64,000 nt of DNA from assembly GCF_900142575.1 (NCBI RefSeq), contig NZ_FRBI01000012.1, positions 168,873-232,872 on the forward strand, in the 5' to 3' direction. A program made the position numbers and the translations under genes. Source of the DNA: Actinacidiphila paucisporea (GTDB lineage Bacteria; Actinomycetota; Actinomycetes; Streptomycetales; Streptomycetaceae). Position 1 is the stretch's first letter; each line of letters starts with the position of its first letter. Below are positions 26,702-35,184 of the stretch, in pieces. The notes beneath the pieces were generated by a model. The model had not been told where the DNA came from. It saw only the letters and a list, made by a program, of their open reading frames with translations, and made no database searches.

Positions 26702-27985
26702 GTGAGATCCAGACTCCTCCCCGCCGCCGCCGCACTCGTACTGGCGGCCGTCGGCCTCACCGCCTGCGGCTCGTCCTCCTCCTCCGACTCCGCGAAGTCC
26801 GCGGGCGGCGACACCCCGGCCCCGGCCGAGCTGACCGTGTGGATCATGCAGGACAGCATGTCCGACGGGGTGCTGAGCCGGTTCAAGGCGAGTTTCGAGG
26901 CCGCCCACCAGGGGACCACCCTGGACCTCCAGATCCAGCCGTGGGACGGCATAGGCCAGAAGATCACCAGTGCGCTGGCCAGCAAGGACGCGCCGGACGT
27001 GATGGAGGTCGGCAACACCCAGGTCGCGCAGTACGCGGCCAGCGGCGGGGTGAAGGACCTCACCGACAAGGTCGGCGACCTCCGGGGGTCGGACTGGATC
27101 CCCGGGCTGGCCGACCCGGGGAAGATCGACGGGAAGCAGTACGGCGTCCCGTGGTACGCCGCCAACCGCGTGGTGATCTACAACAAGGACCTGTTCGCGC
27201 GGGCCGGCATCACCACCCCGCCCAAGACGCGCGCCGAGTGGATCCAGGACACCACCAAGCTCAACACCGGCGGCAACGACGGGATCTACCTGCCGGGCCA
27301 GACCTGGTACGCGCTGGCCGGCTTCGTCTGGGACGAGGGCGGCGACCTCGCGGTCAAGGACGGCGACCGGTGGAAGGGCACGCTGGACACCCCGCAGGCG
27401 AAGGCGGGTATGGCCTTCTACCAGCAGTTGCAGGCCCTCGGGAAGGGGCCCAAGGACGCGGACGAGGCCAAGCCGCTGCAGGCGGACGTCTTCGCCAAGG
27501 GCAAGACCGCGCAGATCATCTCGGTGCCGGGCGGCGCCTCGATCATCACCAAGTCCAACCCGGCGCTGAAGGACAAGATCGGCTTCTTCCCGATCCCGGG
27601 CAAGACCGCCGACAAGCCCGGCGCGGTCTTCACCGGCGGCTCGGACCTGGTGATCCCGGAGGCGTCGCGACACCAGGCGCTCGCCTACGAGGTGGTCAAG
27701 GCACTGGCCGGCACGGCCTTCCAGACCGACATGGCCAAGGAGATGAGCTACGTGCCCAACCGCACGTCGCTGGCCGCGGTGCTCGCGGGCAATCCCGGCG
27801 CGTCGGTGATGGCGATCGGCGCGGCGAACGGCCACGCCACCCCCAACTCCCCCAACTGGGCCGCGGTCGAGGCCAACAACCCGATCAAGCAGTACATGAC
27901 CCAGGTGCTCACCGGCGCCGACCCGGACGCCGCGGGCAGGACCGCCTCGGCAGCGATCACCAAGGCGCTCAACACCGCCTCCTGA
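26702..27985 (+). CDS. Sugar ABC transporter substrate-binding lipoprotein (DasA-like)
   Basis: The 427-residue protein starts with a lipoprotein signal peptide ending LTACGSSS (lipobox cysteine near residue 22). The mature part is a family 1 sugar-binding protein: LTVWIMQDS, DVMEVGNTQVAQYAASGG, PWYAANRVVIYNKDLF and IYLPGQTWYALAGFVWDEGG resemble DasA and NgcE, which bind chitobiose or N-acetylglucosamine. The GTG start has GAGGTGAC upstream. It heads an operon with two permeases and a GH20 enzyme, which supports an amino-sugar oligomer as substrate. No ATPase gene is present, as expected where a shared MsiK-type ATPase serves several transporters. Confidence 0.9.
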   Translation: MRSRLLPAAAALVLAAVGLTACGSSSSSDSAKSAGGDTPAPAELTVWIMQDSMSDGVLSRFKASFEAAHQGTTLDLQIQPWDGIGQKITSALASKDAPDVMEVGNTQVAQYAASGGVKDLTDKVGDLRGSDWIPGLADPGKIDGKQYGVPWYAANRVVIYNKDLFARAGITTPPKTRAEWIQDTTKLNTGGNDGIYLPGQTWYALAGFVWDEGGDLAVKDGDRWKGTLDTPQAKAGMAFYQQLQALGKGPKDADEAKPLQADVFAKGKTAQIISVPGGASIITKSNPALKDKIGFFPIPGKTADKPGAVFTGGSDLVIPEASRHQALAYEVVKALAGTAFQTDMAKEMSYVPNRTSLAAVLAGNPGASVMAIGAANGHATPNSPNWAAVEANNPIKQYMTQVLTGADPDAAGRTASAAITKALNTAS

Positions 27986-28056
27986 GCCGACCCCGCAGGC
28001 CTCGCCACCGACCGCCGCCCCACCCCCGTCCCCACCCCCATCCCCGGAGGGAATCC

Positions 28057-29022
28057 GTGCTCACCGCTCGTTCCGCCGCCCCGCGGCCGGCCGTCGTGGA
28101 GCCGCCGCCGGCCGTACCGCGGCCGCGACGGCGCCGCCTCGGCGCGGTCTGGCCGTATCTGCTCATCGCCCCCACCGTGCTCGGCGCGGCCTTCCTGCTG
28201 GTCTATCCACTGGTCAGGAACACCGTGATGTCCTTCCAGCACTTCGGGCTGGGTGAGCTGATCAGGGGCGGGGCGACCTGGGTCGGCTTCGCCAACTACC
28301 GCACGGTGCTGGACGATCCGGAGTTCTGGACGGTGGTGCGGCGCACCCTGTGGTGGACCGGGCTCAACGTCGTGCTGATCATGGTGCTCGGCACGCTGGT
28401 CGCGCTGATGCTGAACCGGCTGGGCCGGCGGATGCGGCTGGCGGTGATGAGCGGGCTCGTGCTGACCTGGGCGACCCCGGTCATCGCCGCCACCACCATC
28501 TTCCAGTGGTTGTTCCAGTCCCGTTTCGGAGTGGTCAACTGGACACTGGTCAAGCTGGGCTTCGACTCCTACCGCGACTACACCTGGTTCGCGCACGGCG
28601 GTTCCACCTTCGCGATCCTGGTGGTGCTGGTGGTGTGGCAGTCGGTGCCGTTCGCCGCGCTGACCCTCTACGGCGGCCTCACCACCATCCCGGTCGAGCT
28701 GTACGAGTCGGCCAGGATCGACGGCGCGGGTGCCTGGCAGTCCTTCCGGCTGGTCACCTTCCCGATGCTGCGGCCGCTGTTCGCGCTGGTCACCTCGCTC
28801 GAAGTGATCTGGTGCTTCAAGGCCTTCACCCAGATCTGGGTGATCAGCGAGGGCGGCCCGAACGGCGCCACGACCACGCTGCCCGTCTACGCCTTCCAGA
28901 TCGCCCAGTCGCTGCACAAGTACGACCTGGGCGCGGCCGTCTCCACCCTGACCGTACTGATCCTGCTCGCCGCGCTGGTGTTCAACCTGCGGCGGATGTT
29001 CCGCCAGGAGGGCGCGCTGTGA
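28057..29022 (+). CDS. Sugar ABC transporter permease (DasB-like)
   Basis: A 321-residue inner-membrane permease of the MalF type with about six transmembrane segments. The EAA loop that contacts the ATPase reads YESARIDGAGAWQSFRLVTF. The basic, Pro-rich N-terminus precedes the first helix (WPYLLIAPTVLGAAFLLVYP). The GTG start follows GGAGGGAA, 71 bases after the binding-protein stop. The last four bases overlap the next permease (GTGA). Confidence 0.9.
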   Translation: MLTARSAAPRPAVVEPPPAVPRPRRRRLGAVWPYLLIAPTVLGAAFLLVYPLVRNTVMSFQHFGLGELIRGGATWVGFANYRTVLDDPEFWTVVRRTLWWTGLNVVLIMVLGTLVALMLNRLGRRMRLAVMSGLVLTWATPVIAATTIFQWLFQSRFGVVNWTLVKLGFDSYRDYTWFAHGGSTFAILVVLVVWQSVPFAALTLYGGLTTIPVELYESARIDGAGAWQSFRLVTFPMLRPLFALVTSLEVIWCFKAFTQIWVISEGGPNGATTTLPVYAFQIAQSLHKYDLGAAVSTLTVLILLAALVFNLRRMFRQEGAL

Positions 29023-29897
29023 CCGCTCTGAGCACTGGTAAGGCGCCGCTGCGCGCCCTGCCGAGGCGCCGGCCGCGGCTGAGCCGGCTGCCGCTGAACC
29101 TGGCCGCCCTCTTCACACTGGCCGTGTCCGTCTTCCCGGTCTACTGGATGGTGGTGACCGCCTTCAAGCCGGCCGCGGACATCCAGTCGGACACCCCGTC
29201 CTTCCTGCCGCTGCACCCGACGATGGCGCATTTCGGCACCGCCGTGCACTCCCCCGGCTTCGGCACCTTCTGGCGCAACAGCCTGACGGTGACGCTGAGC
29301 GCGGTGCTGATGTCCCTGGTGGTGGCGCTGCTGTCGGCGTTCGCCGTCGGGCGGATGCGGTGGCGGGGGCGGCGGGCCTTCATCCTGATGGTCTTCGTCG
29401 CCCAGATGGCGCCCTGGGAGGCGCTGCTGATCCCGATGTACGTGATCGCCCGCGACACCGACATGCTGGACAGGCTGTCGATGCTGACGCTGGTCTACTT
29501 CATGACGACGCTGCCCTTCACCATCGTGACGCTGCGCGGCTTCCTGGCGGCGATCCCGGTGGAGCTGGAGGAGGCGGCGCAGGTCGACGGCTGCACCAGG
29601 CCGCAGGCCTTCCGCCGGGTGACCTTCCCGCTGCTGGCGCCGGGGCTGCTGTCCACCTCGCTGTTCGGCTTCATCACGGCGTGGAACGAGTTCGCCTTCG
29701 CCAACACGCTGATCATCAAGAACCAGGACGCCCGCACCCTGCCGGTCTGGCTGTCGTCGTTCAGCAACGTCTTCGGCACCGACTGGGGCGCCACGATGGC
29801 CGCCTCCTCGATGTTCATGCTGCCGGTGCTGGTGGTCTTCCTGGTGCTGCAGAACCGCGTCACCTCCGGAATGACCGCGGGCGCCGTCAAGGGCTGA
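29019..29897 (+). CDS. Sugar ABC transporter permease (DasC-like)
   Basis: A 292-residue MalG-type permease. Its EAA loop is LEEAAQVDGCTRPQAFRRVT, followed by FPLLAPGLLSTSLFGFITAW. It pairs with the previous permease to form the membrane channel of the importer. The GTG start overlaps the upstream stop and has CAGGAGG ahead of it, showing translational coupling. A 128-base gap without notable features separates it from the hexosaminidase gene. Confidence 0.9.
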   Translation: MTALSTGKAPLRALPRRRPRLSRLPLNLAALFTLAVSVFPVYWMVVTAFKPAADIQSDTPSFLPLHPTMAHFGTAVHSPGFGTFWRNSLTVTLSAVLMSLVVALLSAFAVGRMRWRGRRAFILMVFVAQMAPWEALLIPMYVIARDTDMLDRLSMLTLVYFMTTLPFTIVTLRGFLAAIPVELEEAAQVDGCTRPQAFRRVTFPLLAPGLLSTSLFGFITAWNEFAFANTLIIKNQDARTLPVWLSSFSNVFGTDWGATMAASSMFMLPVLVVFLVLQNRVTSGMTAGAVKG

Positions 29898-30025
29898 CCC
29901 CGCAGAACACCCCGCACAAGCCCGGCCGATCCGCGCTCCCGCCGAGCGCGCGCCCCGTGCTGCCCCCGTGCCGCCCATCCCGCCCCCGCCCGCCGGAGGC
30001 CAGGGAGACCTGGAGAGCCACCGCC

Positions 30026-31525
30026 GTGATCATTCCGCACCCCACCCATCTCGCCCGCATCCCCGGCCACTTCACCTTCGACGAATCCACCACCCTGCGC
30101 GCGTCGGGTGACGCACTCGGCGCCGCACGGCTGCTGCGTACGCTGCTCGCCCCCGCCACCGGGCTGCCGCTGCGGCACTCCCCCACCGGCAACGTCGTGC
30201 TGGTGGTCGACTCGATGCTCGGCGGCCTCGGCGAGGAGGGCTACGGCCTGACCGTCGGCCCCGACGCGGTGCTGCTGCGCGCGGCCCGCCCCGCGGGGCT
30301 GCTGCGGGGTGTGCAGACGATCCGCCAACTGCTGCCCCCGCAGGCCCTGTCGGCGCGCCCGGTGGCCGATGTGCCCTGGCGGATACCGGGGGTGCAGATG
30401 ACCGACGTGCCGCGGTTCGCGTGGCGGGGCGCGATGCTCGACGTCGCCCGGCACTTCCAACCGGTTTCCTTCCTGAAGCGGTTCACCGACCTGCTGGCCT
30501 TCCACAAGCTCAACGTGCTGCACCTGCACCTGACCGACGACCAGGGCTGGCGGATGCCGGTCGACGCCTACCCGGCGCTGACCGAGGTCGGCTCGGTGCG
30601 CGGCGGAGCGGAACCGCACGCGGGTGCGTACACCGCGGCCGAGCTGCGCGGCCTGGTGGCCTACGCCGCCGAGCGCGGGGTCGCCGTCGTCCCCGAGATC
30701 GAGATGCCGGGACACGCGCGGGCGGCCCTGGCGGCGTATCCGCGGCTGGGCAATGTGCCGGGCCGGGCGCTGGAGGTGTGGACCCAGTGGGGTGTGTGCG
30801 ACACCGTGCTCGGCGTCCACGACGAGGTGCTGGACTTCTGCCGGACGGTGCTCGGCGAGGTGCTCGACGTCTTCCCCTCGCCCTATGTGCACGTCGGCGG
30901 CGACGAGTGCCCGGTCACCGAGTGGGAGACCAGTACGGCCGCGCGGCGGCGGGCCGCCGAACTGGGCCTGGGATCGCCCAAGGAGCTGCACGGCTGGTTC
31001 CTCGGCCAGGTCGGCGACTTCCTGCTGGCGCAGGGGCGGCGCCCGCTGTGCTGGGCGGAGGACTCGGGGGCGCTGCCCGCCGACTTCACCGTGATGCCCT
31101 GGCGGGACGCCGCCCACGGCCTGGCCGCCGCCCGGCGCGGCCACGACGTGATCATGACCCCCTACCGCTCCACGTATCTGGACTACCCGCAGTCGGACGA
31201 CCCGGCCGAGCCGCCGGGCCAGGCCGGCGGCGTGGTGGACCTGCGGGCCGTCCACCGCAACGATCCGGCGCCCGCCGACTGGGAGCCGGCCGCCGCCGCC
31301 CGGGTGCTCGGCACCCAGGCGCAGTTGTGGACCGAGTACGTCCGCACCCCTGGCCAGGCCGAATACCTGGCCTTCCCCCGGCTGGCCGCGCTCGCCGACC
31401 GGGCCTGGAACCCGGCCAGCGACTGGGCCACCGACTTCCGCCCCGCGCTGCGGCTGCACGAGGCCCGCCTCGACGCGCTGCGCGTGCCGCGCCGCGGCCC
31501 CGCCCCCACGACCACCTCGCACTGA
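30026..31525 (+). CDS. Beta-N-acetylhexosaminidase (GH20)
   Basis: This 499-residue GH20 enzyme releases terminal N-acetylglucosamine from chitobiose and longer oligomers. A GH20b-like N-terminal domain is followed by the barrel (RGAMLDVARHFQPVSFLKRF, LHLHLTDDQGWRMPVDAYP, EIEMPGHARAALAAYP). The catalytic Asp-Glu pair is visible in YVHVGGDECPVTEW. No signal peptide is seen at the chosen GTG start, so it probably acts in the cytoplasm on imported sugars, as DasD-type enzymes do. Its place behind the transporter fits uptake then hydrolysis. Confidence 0.9.
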   Translation: MIIPHPTHLARIPGHFTFDESTTLRASGDALGAARLLRTLLAPATGLPLRHSPTGNVVLVVDSMLGGLGEEGYGLTVGPDAVLLRAARPAGLLRGVQTIRQLLPPQALSARPVADVPWRIPGVQMTDVPRFAWRGAMLDVARHFQPVSFLKRFTDLLAFHKLNVLHLHLTDDQGWRMPVDAYPALTEVGSVRGGAEPHAGAYTAAELRGLVAYAAERGVAVVPEIEMPGHARAALAAYPRLGNVPGRALEVWTQWGVCDTVLGVHDEVLDFCRTVLGEVLDVFPSPYVHVGGDECPVTEWETSTAARRRAAELGLGSPKELHGWFLGQVGDFLLAQGRRPLCWAEDSGALPADFTVMPWRDAAHGLAAARRGHDVIMTPYRSTYLDYPQSDDPAEPPGQAGGVVDLRAVHRNDPAPADWEPAAAARVLGTQAQLWTEYVRTPGQAEYLAFPRLAALADRAWNPASDWATDFRPALRLHEARLDALRVPRRGPAPTTTSH

Positions 31526-31558
31526 CCCAGCCACCACCCCACTGGAAAGGGATCACCC

Positions 31559-33061
31559 GTGTCAGGAATCACCGCACAAGACCCGTCACCCGCAAGGAAG
31601 CCGCGGCTCACCGCCCGGATGCGCACCGCGATGGCGGTGTGCGTGGCGGCCGGCCTCGGCTGCGCCGCGCTCACCGCGCTGCCCGCGGCGGCGGCCCAGG
31701 ACTCGCTGACCGCGCAGTACCGCACCAGCGCGACCGGTGCCACCGCCGACCAGTCGGAGCCGTGGCTGGAGGTCACCAACACCGGTTCGACCACGGTGCC
31801 GCTCAGCCGCGTCACCGTCCGCTACTACTTCCACTCCGACAGCGCCGGCATGACCTACCGCTTCGCCTGCTCCTGGGCGGTCAAGGGCTGCGCCAACGTC
31901 ACCGGCACCTTCGGCACCCTGGCCCACCCCACCGCGACCGCCGACCGCTACCTGGAGGTCGGCTTCACCGCGGGCGCCGGCTCGCTGGCGCCCGGGCAGA
32001 ACACCGGAGACCTGCAACTGCGCTTCTACCGGGCGGACTGGCAGACCCTCACGCAGTCCGACGACTACTCCTTCAACGGCGCCCAGACCGCGTACGCGAA
32101 CTGGCCGAAGCTCACCGTGCAGGACGCCGGCGCGGTCGTCTACGGCACCGCGCCCGCGGGCAACGACCCGACGCCGCCCACGACTCCTCCCACGACCCCG
32201 CCGACCACCCCGCCGACCACCCCGCCGACCTCGCCGGGCGGCGGCGACCCGGGCGGCCCCGCGCTCTTCGACGACTTCTCCTACTCCTCCAGCTCCGACG
32301 CGGCCGTGCAGCAGCACGGCTGGACGGTGAAGTCCGGGCAGGGCGGCCCGGGCGTGGCCGGCGCGACCTGGTCGCCGCAGGACATCACCTTCGTCGCCGA
32401 CGGGTCGAACAAGGTGATGAACCTGCGGCTCACCACGGACGGCACGGCGTCGGGCACCAGGGAGACCGAACTCCAGACCACCGCACGCAAGTTCAGATAC
32501 GGCACGTACGCCGCCCGGGTCCGCTTCGACGACACCCCCACCGGCGGCCCCGACGGCGACCACGTCAACCAGACGTTCTTCACCTTCACCCCGCTCAACG
32601 CGCCGATGGACCCGAACTACAGCGAGCAGGACTTCGAGTACCTGCCCAACGGCGGCTGGGGCGAGACGCAGAACATCATGTACGAGACGTCCTGGGAGAC
32701 CTACAACCCCGACCCGTGGAACGCGGTCAACACCCACGGCCAGCAGTACGGCAGCCTCGACGGCTGGCACGACCTGCAGATCACCATCGACAACACCAGC
32801 ATCACCTACTACATCGACGGCCAGGTCGTGGCGACCCACGGCGAGCCGTATCTGCCCGAGACGCCGCAGTGGATCGACTTCAACCACTGGCTGATCGACC
32901 TGGCCGGGCAGACCGGCAGCACCCCGCGGTCGTACGACGAGCAGGTCGACTACGTCGCCTTCGTCAAGGACCAGGTGCTCACCCCGGCGCAGGTGAGCGC
33001 GAAGGTCGCGGGTTACCGTTCCGCGGGCACCACGTTCACCGACACGGTGCCCAACCCGTAG
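31559..33061 (+). CDS. Secreted CBM3-GH16 family polysaccharide hydrolase
   Basis: A secreted 500-residue enzyme. A long basic N-region leads to a signal peptide (MAVCVAAGLGCAALTALPA), then a CBM3-like module (LTAQYRTSATGATADQSEPW onward, residues about 48-195). A PTTPP-repeat linker follows (about 203-225), then a GH16-type jelly roll with the catalytic signature EQDFEY (E-x-D-x-E) near residue 355. GH16 enzymes cut beta-1,3 or mixed-linked glucans and related galactans. The GTG start follows GGAAAGGG. It lies between the das-like operon and the ECF-GH128 fusion, both concerned with polysaccharides. Confidence 0.85.
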   Translation: MSGITAQDPSPARKPRLTARMRTAMAVCVAAGLGCAALTALPAAAAQDSLTAQYRTSATGATADQSEPWLEVTNTGSTTVPLSRVTVRYYFHSDSAGMTYRFACSWAVKGCANVTGTFGTLAHPTATADRYLEVGFTAGAGSLAPGQNTGDLQLRFYRADWQTLTQSDDYSFNGAQTAYANWPKLTVQDAGAVVYGTAPAGNDPTPPTTPPTTPPTTPPTTPPTSPGGGDPGGPALFDDFSYSSSSDAAVQQHGWTVKSGQGGPGVAGATWSPQDITFVADGSNKVMNLRLTTDGTASGTRETELQTTARKFRYGTYAARVRFDDTPTGGPDGDHVNQTFFTFTPLNAPMDPNYSEQDFEYLPNGGWGETQNIMYETSWETYNPDPWNAVNTHGQQYGSLDGWHDLQITIDNTSITYYIDGQVVATHGEPYLPETPQWIDFNHWLIDLAGQTGSTPRSYDEQVDYVAFVKDQVLTPAQVSAKVAGYRSAGTTFTDTVPNP

Positions 33062-33077
33062 ATCCCCGGCACACTTC

Positions 33078-33116
33078 GCCACGCCCGGCGGGTTTCCGTT
33101 ATCCGCCGGGCGTGGC
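33078..33116 (+). terminator. Perfect hairpin after the GH16 gene
   Basis: GCCACGCCCGGCGG and CCGCCGGGCGTGGC form a 14-bp stem with an 11-base loop between the GH16 stop and the sigma factor gene. It separates the two transcription units. Confidence 0.8.
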
Positions 33117-33164
33117 ACCGTCTCCTGTCCGTAGGGAGAAGTGACGGACGGAGAGTGGAGCACC

Positions 33165-35144
33165 ATGCGCGCAGGCGACCGTGTCGGACCCGACCCCGCG
33201 CTGGTGGCCGCGGCGCGTGCGGGCGATCAGCGGGCGCTCGACCGCCTGGTCGCCCAGTGCCTGCCGTTGGTCTACAACATCGTGGGCCGGGCGCTCGACG
33301 GCCACGACGACGTGGACGACGTCGTGCAGGAGACGCTGCTGCGGGTGGTGCGGGGTCTGGCCGACCTGCGGGACCCGGCGGCCTTCAGGTCCTGGCTGGT
33401 GGCCATCGCGGTACGCCAGGTGCGGGACCGCGAGCAGGCACGCAAGGCCTCCTGGCACCACCGGACGGCGCTGGACGCGGCCGAGCTGATACCCGATCCC
33501 GCCTCCGACTTCGCCGCGGTGACCATCCTGCGGCTCGGCTTGACCGACCAGCGCCGCGACATCGCCGAGGCCACCCGCTGGCTGGACGGCGACGACCGCA
33601 CGCTGCTGGCGCTGTGGTGGCTGGAGGAGACCGGCGACCTGGGCCGCTCGGAACTGGCCGACGCGCTGGGCCTTACCCGGCAGCACGCTGCGGTCAAGGT
33701 GCAGCGTATGAAGGAGCAGCTGGAGACGTCGCGGGCGGTGGTGCGCGCGCTGGGCGGCGCCGAGTGCGACGGGCTGCGGCATCTGACCGGCGGCTGGGAC
33801 GGCGTGCCGAGCCCGCTGTGGCGCAAGCGCTTCGCCCGGCACATCCGCGGCTGCGCCGACTGCACCCGCCGCGGGGGCGCGCTGCTGCCCATGGACCGGC
33901 TGCTCAGCGGCCTGCCGCTGCTGCCGGTGCCGATCGGGCTGGGCGGCCCGTTCGCGGCGCAGGCGCCGGCCGCTCTCGGCCACCCGTCCGCGCCGGGCCA
34001 TCCCGCCCCGGGCGCATCCGCCCACCCAGGACCCCCCACCCCGGACCCGCGCACCGCTCCGCGCCCACGCCCCCCACGGCGGAGCGGTGCGCGGCACGGC
34101 TCGCGGGCCAGGCCGCGGCTGCTGCACGGCCCGGCCGGGGTGACCGGCGCCGCCGTCGGCACCGTCGCCGCGGTCGCGGCGGGCGCGCTGCTCGCGGTGC
34201 ACCTGACGGCCGGCGGCCAGGACAACGAGCCGGCCGCCGACGCCTCCGCCGCCCCGCGTGCCGTCAGCACCACCACCGCCCGCGCCAGCACCCCGCCACC
34301 CACCACCGCCTCACCGAGCCCGTCGAAGCCCTCCCCCAGGCCGACGGCCCCGGCGAGCAGCAGGCCGCCCGCCACCCACGCCCCCGTCGCGGCGCCGCCG
34401 CCCGCGGCGCCGGCCACCTCGACCCGCAAGGGCGTCGGGGTGTGGACCTTCAACGGGGTCGACTCGGCGCTCGGCAAGTCCGGTGCCGCCTGGTATTACA
34501 CCTGGTCGACGACCCACAGCGGGGTCAGCGGCCCCGGGTTCGTCCCGATGATCTGGGGCAGCGCGAGCGCGGACGCGAGCGGGCTCGCGGCGGCGAAGAA
34601 GGCCGGACCGTACCTGCTGGGCTTCAACGAGCCCGACATGTCGGCGCAGTCGAACATGACCGTCGACCAGGCGCTGTCCCTGTGGCCGAAGTTGGAGGCG
34701 GTGGGCAAGGTGCTGGGCAGTCCCGCTGTCGCCTACGGCGGTGACACGGCGGGCGGTTGGCTGGACCGCTTCATGTCGGGTGCGAAGTCCAAGGGCTACC
34801 GGGTCGACTTCATCGCCCTGCACTGGTACGGCGGCGACTTCACCACGCCGAACGCGGTGGCGCAGCTCAAGTCGTACCTCCAGGCGGTCCACAACCGCTA
34901 CCACAAGCCGATCTGGCTCACCGAGTTCGCGCTGATCGACTTCGCGAACGGCACCCGCTTCCCCACCGACCAGCAGCAGGCCGCCTTCGTCACGGCGGCC
35001 GCGAAGATGCTCGACGGGCTGCCGTACCTCCAGCGGTACGCGTGGTTCGGCCTCGGCGCCGACGACGCGAAGCCCAGCAGCGGCCTCTTCCGCAGCGGTG
35101 CCGTCGAGACGCCAGCGGGGCGGGCCTTCGAGGCGGCCCGCTGA
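33165..35144 (+). CDS. ECF sigma factor fused to a transmembrane helix and extracellular GH128-type domain
   Basis: One 659-residue frame joins four parts. Residues 8-190 are an ECF sigma factor: region 2 with DDVDDVVQETLLRVVRGLAD, region 4 with ELADALGLTRQHAAVKVQRM. Residues 226-233 carry HIRGCADC, the HxxxCxxC signature of zinc anti-sigma domains. After a Pro-rich stretch comes one transmembrane helix (about 326-348) and a Pro/Thr/Ser linker. From about 423 to the end is a glycosyl-hydrolase catalytic-core (GH128/Asl1-like) domain with both expected glutamates, E489 in GFNEPD and E587 in WLTEFA. By topology the sigma part is cytoplasmic and the hydrolase outside. ATG 33165 was chosen for GGAG upstream; GTG 33141 is too close to its ribosome site. 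Inference: a membrane-held sigma factor that senses or cuts glucan. Confidence 0.85.
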   Translation: MRAGDRVGPDPALVAAARAGDQRALDRLVAQCLPLVYNIVGRALDGHDDVDDVVQETLLRVVRGLADLRDPAAFRSWLVAIAVRQVRDREQARKASWHHRTALDAAELIPDPASDFAAVTILRLGLTDQRRDIAEATRWLDGDDRTLLALWWLEETGDLGRSELADALGLTRQHAAVKVQRMKEQLETSRAVVRALGGAECDGLRHLTGGWDGVPSPLWRKRFARHIRGCADCTRRGGALLPMDRLLSGLPLLPVPIGLGGPFAAQAPAALGHPSAPGHPAPGASAHPGPPTPDPRTAPRPRPPRRSGARHGSRARPRLLHGPAGVTGAAVGTVAAVAAGALLAVHLTAGGQDNEPAADASAAPRAVSTTTARASTPPPTTASPSPSKPSPRPTAPASSRPPATHAPVAAPPPAAPATSTRKGVGVWTFNGVDSALGKSGAAWYYTWSTTHSGVSGPGFVPMIWGSASADASGLAAAKKAGPYLLGFNEPDMSAQSNMTVDQALSLWPKLEAVGKVLGSPAVAYGGDTAGGWLDRFMSGAKSKGYRVDFIALHWYGGDFTTPNAVAQLKSYLQAVHNRYHKPIWLTEFALIDFANGTRFPTDQQQAAFVTAAAKMLDGLPYLQRYAWFGLGADDAKPSSGLFRSGAVETPAGRAFEAAR

Positions 35145-35184
35145 CCCACCCTGCTGTCCCACCCCGCTGGCGCACCTCGCCGGC

